A DNA stretch of 64,000 nt from JAXLYE01 sp046351595 (GCA_046351595.1 JAXLYE010000002.1:1178001-1242000); one strand, 5' to 3'; shown: positions 16,778 through 31,871, numbered from the stretch's first letter. Numbers and translations are program-made. Notes: a model not told the origin generated them from the sequence alone.

Positions 16778-18271
16778 ATGAGCGCCGCCGCGAACGCCGC
16801 TGCCTTGCCGTCGCCACGCTGGCGCTTCCCGCTGAGCTTCTGGACCGCCAACCTGATCGAGCTGTGCGAGCGCGCCGCCTACTACGGCTGGTTCATCATG
16901 CTCGCCGAGTTTTTGACCTCGGTCGTCGGCTACAGCGACATCGAGGCCGGCTACATCGGCGGCTGCTTCGCGGCCCTCCTGTATGTGTTCCCGTTCTTGA
17001 GCGGCGCCTTCGCCGATCGCGTCGGCTACCGCAAGGCGCTGCTCTTGTCGCTGGGCCTGTTGACGATCGGCTATGCCGGCATCGGCGCGCTGCCGCGCAA
17101 GCACTTCGTGCTCCTGGCGATGGCGTCGATCATGCTGGGCGGCGCGCTGGTCAAGCCGATCATCACCGGCACCGTCGCCCGCGCCTCGGACTCGGCCAGC
17201 CGCGCCCGCGCCTTCAGCCTGTTCTACATGATGGTCAACATCGGCAGCTTCCTCGGCAAGACCGCGGCCAAGCCGGTCCGCGTCGAGCTCGGGCTGTCGA
17301 CCATCCCGCTCTTGTCGGCGGCGGTGGCGGCGGCGGGCTTCGTGACCGTGCTGCTGTTCTACCGACCGCCCGAGTCCGCGGCCACCGACGCGGCGCCGCA
17401 GCCGATGTCGGCGGTGCTGGCGCAGCTGCGGCGCGACTTCGCCAAGGTGCTGAGCTCGGGGCGGCTGATGGCGCTGGTCCTCATCACCGCGGGCTTTTGG
17501 ATCATCCAGAGCCAGATGTACAGCTCGATGCCCAAGTACATCCTGCGCACCGTCGGCCAGCACGCCAGCCCCGAGTGGTATGCCAACGTCAACCCGATGG
17601 TCGTCGTGCTCTGCGTGGTGCCGGTCACGCAGCTGTGCCGGCGGCTCAAGCCGATCACCTCGATCACGGTCGCGCTCGGGCTGATCCCGCTGTCGGCGCT
17701 GTGCATCGCGGCGCTGCCGGTGCTCTTGCGGCGGCTCGGTCTGGGCACGGTGGCGACGCTGCACCCGGTGACCGTGGCCATGCTGCTCGGCATCGCGCTG
17801 CAGGGCTTCGCCGAGTGCTTCCTGTCGCCTCGTTACCTGGAATACGCCTCGAAGCAGGCGCCCAAGGATCAAGAGGCGCTGTACCTCGGCTACGCCCACC
17901 TCAACAACTTCTTCTCGTGGCTGATCGGCTACATCCTGTCGGGCTACCTGCTGGACGCGTTCTGCCCGGACCCCAAGAAGCTGCAGGCGGCCGAGCACGC
18001 GGCCTACACGCTGGCGCTGCGCACCGGCGCGCCGCTGCCGGCGGCGTACAGCCACGCCCACTACCTGTGGTTCGTCTTCGTCGCCATCGGCGTGCTGGCG
18101 TTCCTGTCGCTGCTGCTGTTCCAGCGGCTGACGCGGGGCCGCGACGCCGAGGAGCCCACAGGTGGCGCGGGCGCGGCGAGCGAGCCTGTCGCCGCCGCAG
18201 ATGCCCCAGATGCTGCAGACGCCGCGGCCGGCTCCGTGGCGCCGCCCAAGGCCGCCGCCGCCCAGGCGTAG
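16778..18271 (+). CDS. POT/PTR-type MFS peptide transporter
   Basis: A 497-residue membrane protein with about twelve predicted helices. The first helix carries ELCERAAYYGW, the counterpart of the E-x-x-E-R-F-x-Y-Y-G motif of proton-coupled oligopeptide transporters, followed by the MFS loop GAFADRVGYRKAL. Known relatives import di- and tripeptides with protons; some carry nitrate or other solutes, so the substrate is an inference. The frame is open upstream, but the start is set at 16778 by a GGAGG ribosome-binding site. The C-terminal 40 residues are Ala/Pro-rich and cytosolic. It may be followed by the helical-repeat gene, 40 nt downstream. Confidence 0.88.
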   Translation: MSAAANAAALPSPRWRFPLSFWTANLIELCERAAYYGWFIMLAEFLTSVVGYSDIEAGYIGGCFAALLYVFPFLSGAFADRVGYRKALLLSLGLLTIGYAGIGALPRKHFVLLAMASIMLGGALVKPIITGTVARASDSASRARAFSLFYMMVNIGSFLGKTAAKPVRVELGLSTIPLLSAAVAAAGFVTVLLFYRPPESAATDAAPQPMSAVLAQLRRDFAKVLSSGRLMALVLITAGFWIIQSQMYSSMPKYILRTVGQHASPEWYANVNPMVVVLCVVPVTQLCRRLKPITSITVALGLIPLSALCIAALPVLLRRLGLGTVATLHPVTVAMLLGIALQGFAECFLSPRYLEYASKQAPKDQEALYLGYAHLNNFFSWLIGYILSGYLLDAFCPDPKKLQAAEHAAYTLALRTGAPLPAAYSHAHYLWFVFVAIGVLAFLSLLLFQRLTRGRDAEEPTGGAGAASEPVAAADAPDAADAAAGSVAPPKAAAAQA

Positions 18272-18311
18272 ACGACCGCCGCGACTTCGCGATACCCTAA
18301 CCGGGCGCCCC

Positions 18312-19475
18312 ATGCCGACGCTCACCGCCCTCTCCCAAGCGCTGGCCGAGGCTCGCGGTCGGCCCGAGCTTCTGGCGCCCGCGCTCATCGCCTGGGCCGA
18401 GGCCGCGCCGATCTTCCGCTACCGCTCGCCGCCCGTCGAGGAGGCGCTGGTCGAGGCGAGCCGCCTGTTGCCGCCGCTGGCGCAGCCGCTGCTCGAGGGG
18501 CGGTGCCTGCTGCGCCTCGGTGAGGTCAAGATGCAGCAGGGCCTGCTCGACCAGGCGGCGCAGCTCACCGAGCTGGCGGCGGCGCGGCTGGGGCAGGGCG
18601 GCGGCGACGATCCGGCCCTGCGCGCGGCCTGCCTGCGCACGCGCATCCTGCGGCGCCGCGGCGATACGGCCGCGACCGAGGCCGATCGCCTGCTGGCCGA
18701 GCTCTCGGCGACGGCGCTCGTGCTCAAGCAGAAGCGCGCGCCGAGCGCCACGTACATCGCGCTGACGCTGGCCATCGCCGACGCCGAGGTCGAGCGCCTG
18801 GACGAGGGCGGCATCGACACGCTGCGCGGCCTGCTCAACCTGCTCGACCGCCACCACGTCGAGGCGCCGGATGCGCGCCTGGCCGCCCACCAGGGGATCG
18901 CGCTGCTCGCGCAGACCAGCGGCCGGCTCGACGTCGCGCTCATCCACCTGCGCGCCGCGGTGGCGCTGGTGAAGCCGTTCGCGGCGCCGCTCGATCTGCT
19001 CGAGTGTCGGCTGGCGCTGGGCACGGCCCTGTCCGCGGCCCGCCAGCACGCCGAGGCGCGGCGGGTGCTGCAGCACGTGATCGATGACGCCCGCGACCTC
19101 GGCGCCGAGCAGCACCGCCTCCTCGGGCTGACGGCGCTGTCGTCGGTGCTGGCCGGGCAGGGCGCGGCGCGCGGCGCCGTCGACATCGCGATCCAGAGCG
19201 CGGTCGGCTACGCCCGCCAGGGCAGCCTGCTCGGCTACGTCCGCGGCGCTACGCTGGCCGCGCACGCGCTCATCGGCAGCGGGCGGCCGGTGCAGGCCAT
19301 CGAGCTGCTGATGTACGGCGTCGCGGCGCTGCGGCGCACCGTCGGAGAGCCGGGCGCGCAGCTGTTGCAGCTGCAGCTCGACGCGATCGCCGACGAGCTC
19401 GGCGAGGCCGAGTACGAGCGGCTGTGCCAGGAGCTCCTCCAGCTGCGCGCGGCCCGTAAGCGCCTCGACGCCTAG
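18312..19475 (+). CDS. TPR-like helical repeat protein, unknown function
   Basis: A 387-residue soluble protein made of Ala/Leu-rich amphipathic helices in pairs, as in tetratricopeptide-repeat solenoids. Examples are the repeated patterns LAxxQxxxxxAxxxLxxAVALV and the AEARRVLQHVIDDA helix. No enzymatic motif or signal peptide is visible. Such proteins act as scaffolds for protein-protein contacts. The start is the ATG at 18312, with a TACCCT hexamer 13 nt upstream. It could be co-transcribed with the POT transporter gene, whose stop lies 40 nt before it. Confidence 0.75.
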   Translation: MPTLTALSQALAEARGRPELLAPALIAWAEAAPIFRYRSPPVEEALVEASRLLPPLAQPLLEGRCLLRLGEVKMQQGLLDQAAQLTELAAARLGQGGGDDPALRAACLRTRILRRRGDTAATEADRLLAELSATALVLKQKRAPSATYIALTLAIADAEVERLDEGGIDTLRGLLNLLDRHHVEAPDARLAAHQGIALLAQTSGRLDVALIHLRAAVALVKPFAAPLDLLECRLALGTALSAARQHAEARRVLQHVIDDARDLGAEQHRLLGLTALSSVLAGQGAARGAVDIAIQSAVGYARQGSLLGYVRGATLAAHALIGSGRPVQAIELLMYGVAALRRTVGEPGAQLLQLQLDAIADELGEAEYERLCQELLQLRAARKRLDA

Positions 19476-19509
19476 CTGGTCAGATAGACGCCGCGGCGCG
19501 CGCTCTCCT

Positions 19510-21591
19510 CTATTGGCAGTAGGTGAGCGCCGCGCTGACGCCGCTGCGCACCTCGAGCGAGCCGGACCGGCACACCGTCGGCGCGCCGCAGACCGCGGGG
19601 CCCGTCGTCGAGCACAGGCCGATGCAGCGCCTGAGCGTGCCGCCGCCCGGGACCTGGCAGCGCCCGCTCTGGCACTCCTTGTCCTCGCTGCACGGCCCGC
19701 CCGCGGGCTTGGTGCCGACGGGGCGCTGGCAGCGCTTGAGCCAGGCGCGCTGCTGGGCGTCGGGCACGGCCACGCACTGCTCACCGCTCGGGCAGTCGGC
19801 GGCGCTGCCGTCGCCGGCGCACGGCCGGCGCGAGCCGATGTCCGGGGCGCAGGCGCTGGTGGAGTCGTAGGTCGCGCTCGGCTGACCATCGCTGCCGCTG
19901 GTCAGGTGCCAGGCATAGTCGGTGTAGCAGCGCCGGCCGGCGGCGCAGTCGGCGTCGACCTTGCACAGCCCGAAGCAGACGCGCGGCTGCGTCGTCAGGC
20001 AGCGCCCGCTCGCGCAGTCCTCGTCGCTCGAGCACATCACGCCGGCTGCGGCCTTGCCCAGGTGCACGGCCGGCCCGCAGCCCGGCGCGATGCGGATATT
20101 GTCGTCGAGCGACTGGTAGGGCCGGCACACCGTCAGCGACAGCTTGCAGTCGGCGTCGCGCTGGCACGGCGGCATCGCCACCTGGCACACGCTCAGCGTG
20201 GCGCTGCGGCCGCCGATGCGCACCAGGCTCGGTCGGCACAGCTCCGGCTCGCCGGCCGGTCCGCGAGGGCAGTCGCCGTCGCTGCCGCAGCCGCCCAGGC
20301 ACAGGCCGCGCTCGCCGCACTGGCCGCTCTGGCAGTCGCCGGGGCCGCCGCAGCTCGCGCCGGTCGGCCGGCCGCGCCCCGGCACGCACAAGAGGACCGG
20401 CCCGCCGTCGGCCGGCTGGGGCGCGCAGGTTTCGTCGCTGGACAGGCACTGGCGGGCGCTCGTGCAGGCGCGGCCGGGGGCGCAGGCCAGCGGTGTGCCC
20501 GCGACCCGATCGACCTGCAGCGCCGTGGCCCGGCACGCCATGCCGGCGCGGCAGTCGGCGGCGCCGGCGCAGGCGCTGAAGCAGTAGCCGCCGAGGCACG
20601 TGCCCGAGGCGCACTCGCCGTCGCTGCGACAGGGAGCAGAGGCGCGCCCGGGGCCGCGCGGCGGCAGGCAGCCGGTGGTCAGCTGGGTCGGCGCCTTGGG
20701 ATCGACGAAGAGCTGGCACGTGCCGCCGCTGGCCTCGCAGTCGGCGTCGGTGCGGCAGGGCGGCGGGGCCAGGGTGCAGCTCGGCAGGGTCGCGAGCTGC
20801 GGCGGGCCGTCGTCAGTGCCGAGGGAGATCACCGCGACGCCGCAGATCACGCCGGCGCGCTTGTGGCAGTCGAGCGCCGCGGTTTCGGCCTGGCAGCCGC
20901 CGAAGCAGGTGCCGGTGCGCAGGCACAGGCCGCTCTGGCACTCGCCGCCGCCGCGGCACGGGGCCCCGGCCTCGCCGGCCCCGAGGGGCGGGCCGCAGAC
21001 GGTGCGCAGCGTCGCGGTGGCGCCCGGCATGGCGCTCGGCAGAAGGACCGGCCGGCAGATCGCTCCGCTGGGGCACTCGGCGTCCCGCCGGCACGGCACG
21101 TTGCTCGGGCTGGGGGCGCAGCGGCTCCTCGCGCCGCCACCGCAGGACTCGCCGAGCCTGCAGTCTTCGTCGCTGGTGCAGGCGGCGCCGGGCAGCGGCA
21201 CGCAGGTGCGCGACAGCAGATCGCACTCCTGCTCGGGCGGGCAGGGGCTAGTGGTTTCCGCCGGTGAGGTGCTCGTCCTCGTCGGCTCGCAGGCGATCGC
21301 CGGCTGGTAGCAGCGGTGGCTGGCGCCGTCACACACCGACGGGGCGAGGCAGTCGCCGTCGCTCTCGCAGCGCGGGTGGCAGCTGGCCGTGGTCGTCAGC
21401 ACCGCGCTCGGACAGTCGGCTTGCGGCGAGCTGGCAGTGCAGCCCCAATAGAGAAAGAAGAAGGAGACTAAGAAGAAGGCGCCCAAGAAGGAGGCAGCCC
21501 CGGAGCCGGTGACATGGCGGCACAGCGACAGCAGGGCCGCGAGTGCGCGCCGCGCCGTGGCCGACGCGAAAAGCGAGGGGCTCGAGAGCAT
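19510..21591 (-). CDS. Large Cys-module lipoprotein (Dickkopf-like repeats)
   Basis: A 693-residue surface lipoprotein. After a hydrophobic signal (residues about 35-50) comes a lipobox LYWGC. The rest is a chain of roughly a dozen small modules with the pattern C-x-x-D-x-D-C-x-x-G-x-x-C, often written as CRSDGECASGTC, CTSDEDCRLGESC and the like, each expected to be disulfide-bonded. This Dickkopf/EGF-like layout is common in myxobacterial surface proteins and suits adhesion or prey and surface contact, but no function is proven. The frame stays open to 21711; Met at 21591 is preferred as the signal peptide starts sooner. Confidence 0.82.
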   Translation of the reverse strand: MLSSPSLFASATARRALAALLSLCRHVTGSGAASFLGAFFLVSFFFLYWGCTASSPQADCPSAVLTTTASCHPRCESDGDCLAPSVCDGASHRCYQPAIACEPTRTSTSPAETTSPCPPEQECDLLSRTCVPLPGAACTSDEDCRLGESCGGGARSRCAPSPSNVPCRRDAECPSGAICRPVLLPSAMPGATATLRTVCGPPLGAGEAGAPCRGGGECQSGLCLRTGTCFGGCQAETAALDCHKRAGVICGVAVISLGTDDGPPQLATLPSCTLAPPPCRTDADCEASGGTCQLFVDPKAPTQLTTGCLPPRGPGRASAPCRSDGECASGTCLGGYCFSACAGAADCRAGMACRATALQVDRVAGTPLACAPGRACTSARQCLSSDETCAPQPADGGPVLLCVPGRGRPTGASCGGPGDCQSGQCGERGLCLGGCGSDGDCPRGPAGEPELCRPSLVRIGGRSATLSVCQVAMPPCQRDADCKLSLTVCRPYQSLDDNIRIAPGCGPAVHLGKAAAGVMCSSDEDCASGRCLTTQPRVCFGLCKVDADCAAGRRCYTDYAWHLTSGSDGQPSATYDSTSACAPDIGSRRPCAGDGSAADCPSGEQCVAVPDAQQRAWLKRCQRPVGTKPAGGPCSEDKECQSGRCQVPGGGTLRRCIGLCSTTGPAVCGAPTVCRSGSLEVRSGVSAALTYCQ

Positions 21592-21831
21592 CGATCGGAC
21601 CGCGCGCCCGCCGCGCGCCCCCGAACCGAGGGCGGACGTGCGCGGCACGCGGGACACCTGATGTACACCGAAGAAGCGCCGCGGGCGGCGCCGCCAGAGT
21701 CGCGACAACACCGGGATCTCCGTCGGCTTTCAGCCGAGGGCGCGAGCTTAGACCGACGGACCGCGGCCCGTCTACGCCCGCCCGCGGCAGCGGCTTCCCT
21801 GCCCAACAGGGCTTTGTTACCCTGTACTCGG

Positions 21832-22338
21832 ATGAGAACGCGCAAGCCGACGAAGAGGCTGACTATGTGCCTGGCCGCGGCATGGTTGTGCGGCGTCTTG
21901 GGGACCGGCTGCACCGCGCCGCGCAAGCAGGTCACCGAGAAGTTCAAGCCGTCGACGGAGGCGGAGCTCGCCGCGCGCCGCCTGCAGGAGCCGCTCGATA
22001 AGCACGCCTGCAAGGCCGCCGTCTACCCGGTCGCCGAGTCGGACTGGCGCCTTGTCCGGGTCGCGAGCCTGGCCGGGCGCGGGCCGAGCTTCCAGACGGC
22101 GCTCGAGGCGCTGTGCCGCGAGGCGGACGGCCGCCGGCTGCAGGCGATCGTCGACATCTACTACTGGCGCGCACCGTCGGGGTGGTCGGCCTACCACGAG
22201 CTGCGCGGCACCGCCGTGCGCTACGAAGATCAGTTCACTCCGCCCACCGCGCCGGCCTTCGCCGACATCCGACCGCCCCAGATGGCGCACAGCTCGGACG
22301 AGGAGCCACCTCCTGCGGGCGAAGGCAGCAAGAAATAG
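21832..22338 (+). CDS. Small lipoprotein, unknown function
   Basis: A 168-residue predicted lipoprotein with a basic N-terminus (MRTRKPTKR), a hydrophobic core and a lipobox LGTGC. The mature part contains two further cysteines and a WRAPSGWSAYHELRG segment, and ends in an acidic Pro-rich tail. I do not recognise the family. A TACCCT hexamer ends 8 nt before the ATG and there is no Shine-Dalgarno sequence. The gene is divergent from the Cys-module lipoprotein and is followed by the rRNA promoter region. Confidence 0.75.
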   Translation: MRTRKPTKRLTMCLAAAWLCGVLGTGCTAPRKQVTEKFKPSTEAELAARRLQEPLDKHACKAAVYPVAESDWRLVRVASLAGRGPSFQTALEALCREADGRRLQAIVDIYYWRAPSGWSAYHELRGTAVRYEDQFTPPTAPAFADIRPPQMAHSSDEEPPPAGEGSKK

Positions 22339-22409
22339 CGCCCGACCTGATCATTTTTTCAGCCCCTCCTGCCTTTTTTCGACTTTTTTGGCTTCTGAAG
22401 GGTCGGGCG
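22339..22409. repeat. Long-loop inverted repeat after lipoprotein gene
   Basis: A perfect 9-bp inverted repeat, CGCCCGACC at 22339-22347 and GGTCGGGCG at 22401-22409, with inner TTCAG/CTGAA matches. The interior holds three T-runs (T6, T6 and T6). Standard intrinsic terminators carry the T-run after the stem, so this is not a canonical one. It sits directly after the lipoprotein stop codon and ahead of the rRNA promoters, so a role in ending lipoprotein transcription is plausible. Confidence 0.6.
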
Positions 22410-22521
22410 AGCCCTTAAGTCCGCGCGATCGCCACCCATTTTGACCCCTGGATCACTGCTCGGAACACGGCCCGAACAGATTTTTTCTCGACGGGAAATG
22501 TCGATTTTCAAAAATATCGTG

Positions 22522-22551
22522 TTGACGCAGCACAAGTGCCTGACATAGAAC
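22522..22551 (+). promoter_or_regulatory. rRNA promoter P1 (candidate)
   Basis: TTGACG (22522-22527), 18-nt spacer, TAGAAC (22546-22551). An AT-rich stretch with A/T tracts just upstream (22500-22520) could serve as an UP element. Confidence 0.65.
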
Positions 22552-22650
22552 CCTTCTCACCTGCAGCGCGGTGAAGCGGCAGCCGGAAAACAGGGTTCAG
22601 CAGTATCGAACTCCGAAATGGCCGGCGCTTTTCGCGTCTGAAGAAAAAGG

Positions 22651-22679
22651 TTGACGGCGAAAGCGAAAGCAAGTAGAAG
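22651..22679 (+). promoter_or_regulatory. rRNA promoter P2 (candidate)
   Basis: TTGACG (22651-22656), 17-nt spacer, TAGAAG (22674-22679), preceded by an A-tract. It lies in the first copy of a direct duplication whose second copy is promoter P3, 99 bp downstream. Confidence 0.72.
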
Positions 22680-22749
22680 TCTCCCTCCTGCAGCGGCGGT
22701 CTGAAGCGGTTCCCGCGAAAACGACGCAGCAGAAAAAATCAAAAAAAGG

Positions 22750-22778
22750 TTGACGCCGAAAGCGAAAGCAAGTAGAAG
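22750..22778 (+). promoter_or_regulatory. rRNA promoter P3 (candidate)
   Basis: TTGACG (22750-22755), 17-nt spacer nearly identical to that of P2, TAGAAG (22773-22778), preceded by two A-tracts. This is the promoter nearest to the 16S gene, about 130 nt upstream. Confidence 0.72.
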
Positions 22779-22815
22779 TCTCCCTCCTGAAACGGCGAAA
22801 GCCGCCAGGTTTCAA

Positions 22816-27803
<4,988 letters not shown>

Positions 27804-27807
27804 AGTT

Positions 27808-27925
27808 TCTTGGTAGCCATGCCGGAGGGGTTACACCCGATCCCATCCCGAACTCGGTCGTTAAGACCTCCAGGGCCGATGGTACTGCAGGGGATACTCT
27901 GTGGGAGAGTAGGTCGCTGCCAGGA
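27808..27925 (+). rRNA. rrf: 5S ribosomal RNA
   Basis: About 118 nt with the 5S signatures CCCATCCCGAACTCGG, GCCGATGGTACTGC and GGGAGAGTAGGTCGCTGCC. The 5' TCTTGGTAGC and 3' GCTGCCAGGA ends pair to form helix I, with G-U pairs. It lies 94 nt after 23S in the same operon, and a strong terminator follows 10 nt later. Confidence 0.95.
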
Positions 27926-27935
27926 ATTTTCTCCT

Positions 27936-27976
27936 AGCCCCTCAAGGCTTCCCCCTTGAGGGGCTTTTTCTTTTTC
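27936..27976 (+). terminator. Intrinsic terminator of the rRNA operon
   Basis: A perfect 12-bp stem, AGCCCCTCAAGG (27936-27947) and CCTTGAGGGGCT (27954-27965), with a 6-nt loop and a T-rich tail TTTTCTTTTTC. It is a textbook Rho-independent terminator right after 5S. Confidence 0.95.
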
Positions 27977-28299
27977 AACTCTCCCCTCTCCGTACGCTCT
28001 TCTCTCGCTCTTCCCCGCGCTCCTTGCTCCTCCCGTCCGAGCGCTCGTTTCCGGGCGCTCCTTTCCCGTGCGCTCCTTCCCTCCCGTGCGCTCCTTCCAG
28101 CTCGCTCCTATCCTCAGTGCGTAGTTCGCAGTTCGTTGCTCTGGCGCTTCTTCCGCTTCCTGCGTGCCTATCACTCGGGCTGTTCCAACCTCGTATCGAC
28201 CCTTGTCCGCGCAGGTATGCCGACGACGCCTAAGTTTTTTGTCTCGGCCGACGGCCCTGTGGTAGGTTTGGCCTGCGCGCCGGCTCCCAAAGGGTTTCC
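27977..28299. other. Pyrimidine-rich spacer between terminator and tRNA-Ala
   Basis: About 320 nt without a gene. From 27977 to about 28130 the plus strand is strongly pyrimidine-biased, with a degenerate repeated GCGCTCCTT(C)C motif (copies near 28017, 28059, 28075 and 28090). It contains no convincing coding frame. A promoter for the tRNA should lie at its right end. Confidence 0.55.
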
Positions 28300-28375
28300 G
28301 GGGGAATAGCTCAGTTGGTAGAGCACCGGCTTTGCAAGCCGGGAGTCGTGGGTTCGAATCCCATTTCCTCCACCA
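28300..28375 (+). tRNA. tRNA-Ala (anticodon UGC)
   Basis: 76 nt including an encoded CCA. The acceptor stem GGGGGAA pairs with TTCCTCC (one G-U pair). The D arm is GCTC-AGTTGGTA-GAGC, the anticodon stem CCGGC/GCCGG has loop TTTGCAA giving anticodon TGC, the variable loop is 5 nt, and the T arm is GTGGG-TTCGAAT-CCCAT. It lies 375 nt beyond the 5S gene and past the terminator, so it is probably expressed separately from the rrn operon. Confidence 0.96.
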
Positions 28376-28413
28376 GCCGTCGCGCAGCCAGCTCGGCCAC
28401 GCAGCTCAGCCGC

Positions 28414-29292
28414 TCAACCGGGCTCGCCGTCCGCTGATTCGGTCGTGCAGGCGCCGTGCAGCGCGTCGGCGAGCCGGGCAAAGTCGGCGATGTTCAGCGT
28501 CTCGCCGCGCCGACCGGGATCGATGCCGGCGGCGACAAGCGCGGGCAGCGCTGCCTCGCCGAACACCGAGCCGAGCGCATTGCGCAGGGTCTTGCGGCGC
28601 TGCCCGAACGCCGCCCGCACGACCTGGCTGTAGCGGTTGAGGTCCCGCACCGGCACGATGGTTTCGGCCTGCGGCTCCAGCAGCACCACGGTCGAGTCGA
28701 TGCGCGGCGGCGGGACGAAGCCGCCGCGCCCGACGTGGCAGACCCGACGCACGCGCGCGACGAGCTGCACCTGCGCCGAGAGCGCGCTGTAGTCGTCCGT
28801 CCCGGGCTGCGCAAGCAGCCGATCCGCGACCTCGCGCTGCAGCATCACCACGATGCGCCGCACCAGCGGCCGCGCGGCCAGGAAACAGAACAAGAGCGGC
28901 GAGGCGATCTGGTAGGGCAGGTTGCCGACGAGCACGATCGGCGGCCCGAGCTCTCGCGCCAGCTCGGCATAGTCGACGGACAGGGCGTTCTCTTCGCGCA
29001 GGTTGAAGCGGTCGACGGCACCGAGCTCGCTGCGCAGCACCGCGCACATGTCGCGCTCGCGCTCGATCGCGACGACGCGGGCGCCGGTTTCGAGCAGGCG
29101 GCTGGTCAGGGTCCCGAGGCCGGCGCCGATCTCGACCGCGGCGTCGCCCGGACCGAGCGCGCACGCCGCCACGATCGCGGCGTACGCCCGCTCGTCGACG
29201 AGGAAGTTCTGCCCCCAGCTCTTCTTGGCGTGCAGGCCGTGCCGCTGCAAAAGATCGCGGGCTTCAAGGTGCGGGACGGGATCGGCGGTCAT
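28414..29292 (-). CDS. rsmA: 16S rRNA dimethyladenosine transferase
   Basis: A 292-residue SAM-dependent methyltransferase that dimethylates the two adjacent adenines near the 3' end of 16S rRNA. It has KSWGQNFL at residues 24-31, the SAM motif EIGAGLGTLT at 54-63, and the catalytic NLPY at 124-127, plus FVPPPRIDSTVV. The start is the ATG at 29292 (MTADPVPHLE); the frame continues upstream into tsaD and is not used there. It follows tsaD by 29 nt on the same strand. The gene ends 38 nt from tRNA-Ala, close to its substrate's own operon. Confidence 0.96.
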   Translation of the reverse strand: MTADPVPHLEARDLLQRHGLHAKKSWGQNFLVDERAYAAIVAACALGPGDAAVEIGAGLGTLTSRLLETGARVVAIERERDMCAVLRSELGAVDRFNLREENALSVDYAELARELGPPIVLVGNLPYQIASPLLFCFLAARPLVRRIVVMLQREVADRLLAQPGTDDYSALSAQVQLVARVRRVCHVGRGGFVPPPRIDSTVVLLEPQAETIVPVRDLNRYSQVVRAAFGQRRKTLRNALGSVFGEAALPALVAAGIDPGRRGETLNIADFARLADALHGACTTESADGEPG

Positions 29293-29321
29293 GGCGTTGG
29301 CTCCCTGGCTCGAGAAGACCG

Positions 29322-30383
29322 CTACAGCGGCAGGCTGGCGACGGCGTTGAGGTCCCATGCGGCGCGCTCGCCGCGGCGCAGCCGGAACAGCCCGGCGGCA
29401 CCGATCATGGCGGCGTTGTCTGTGCACCAGCGCGGCGGCGCCGCGAAGAACTCGATGCCGCGCTCGGCGCACAGGGCAGCCATGGCGGCGCGCAGCCCGC
29501 GGTTGCAGGCGACGCCGCCCGAGATCACCACCGCCGGCAGCCTGTGCTGCTCCAGCGCCAGCCCCGCCTTGCGCACCAGCTGCTCGACGATGGCGGCCTG
29601 AAACGACGCGCACAGATCGAAAAGCTCGGCGTCGGTGGTCGGGCGCCCGTGGCGCGAGAGGTGCTCGGCCGCCGCGGTCTTCAGCCCGCTGAAGCTCATC
29701 TTCAGGCCGCGCCGCGCGCCGAGCATGGGTCGCGGGAACTTCACCGCGGCCGGGTTGCCCTGCGCCGCCAGCCGATCGATCTGGGGGCCCGCGGGGTAGC
29801 CGAGCCCGAGCAGCTTGCCCACCTTGTCGAACGCCTCGCCGGCCGCGTCGTCGACGGTGGTGCCGAGGATCTCGTAGCGGCCGGGCGCGTCGACGCGGAC
29901 CAGGGCGCTGTGCCCGCCCGAGACCAGCACGCCCAGGTGCGGCAGCGGCGGCACGCGCGGCGCGGTCCCGCCGGTCTTCTGGCCGTCGCTGAGGTAGGCG
30001 GCGAGCAGGTGCCCCTCGAGGTGGTGCACGCCGATCAGCGGCAGCCCGCGCGCGAACGCGATCGCCTTGCCGGCCTGCACCGCGACGAGCAGCGCGCCGA
30101 TGAGACCGGGCCCGCGGGTCACGGCCACCGCATCGATCGCGGCGAGCGGATCTGGGCCCAGCCCGGCCTCCTCGAGCGCGGTGCGCACCGTCGGCAGCAC
30201 GCTCTGCACGTGGTGCCGCGCCGCGACCTCGGGCACGACGCCGCCCCAGCGCGCGTGCACCGCGGCCTGCGACGCGACCACGTCCGCGCGCACCACGACC
30301 CGCAGATCCGCGGGGTCATCCGTCGACTCGACGACGGCACACGCGGTCTCATCACACGAGGACTCAAGCGCCAGCACGCGCAT
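29322..30383 (-). CDS. tsaD: tRNA N6-adenosine threonylcarbamoyltransferase
   Basis: A 353-residue Kae1/TsaD protein that transfers threonylcarbamoyl to A37 of ANN-decoding tRNAs. It opens LALESSCDETA, has the metal-binding HLEGH at residues 121-125, SGGHS, and a late ISGGVACN. The start ATG has a TAGCAT hexamer ending 8 nt upstream and a GTGACA box 17 nt before it, with no Shine-Dalgarno sequence, so a leaderless transcript starting in the 33-nt gap after the NtrC-type gene is likely. It is followed by rsmA. Confidence 0.96.
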   Translation of the reverse strand: MRVLALESSCDETACAVVESTDDPADLRVVVRADVVASQAAVHARWGGVVPEVAARHHVQSVLPTVRTALEEAGLGPDPLAAIDAVAVTRGPGLIGALLVAVQAGKAIAFARGLPLIGVHHLEGHLLAAYLSDGQKTGGTAPRVPPLPHLGVLVSGGHSALVRVDAPGRYEILGTTVDDAAGEAFDKVGKLLGLGYPAGPQIDRLAAQGNPAAVKFPRPMLGARRGLKMSFSGLKTAAAEHLSRHGRPTTDAELFDLCASFQAAIVEQLVRKAGLALEQHRLPAVVISGGVACNRGLRAAMAALCAERGIEFFAAPPRWCTDNAAMIGAAGLFRLRRGERAAWDLNAVASLPL

Positions 30384-30391
30384 GGGCGGCG

Positions 30392-30416
30392 ATGCTACTT
30401 TGCGCCGCCGGCCCTG

Positions 30417-30420
<4 letters not shown>
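30392..30420 (-). promoter_or_regulatory. Promoter of tsaD (candidate)
   Basis: On the minus strand: GTGACA (plus 30415-30420), 17-nt spacer, TAGCAT (plus 30392-30397), then 8 nt to the tsaD ATG. The -35 box overlaps the stop codon region of the preceding NtrC-type gene. Confidence 0.65.
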
Positions 30421-31847
<1,427 letters not shown>

Positions 31848-31871
31848 GCGAATGGATCCTTTATTCCATGA

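Larger units (their letters stand above)
22644..22790. repeat. Direct duplication containing two rRNA promoters
   Basis: Two copies of a roughly 47-bp block (about 22644-22690 and 22743-22789, period 99 bp). They differ only at a few positions and carry -35, spacer, -10 and the initially transcribed CTCCCTCCTG. The near-identity indicates a recent or selected tandem duplication of the core promoter. Confidence 0.85.
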
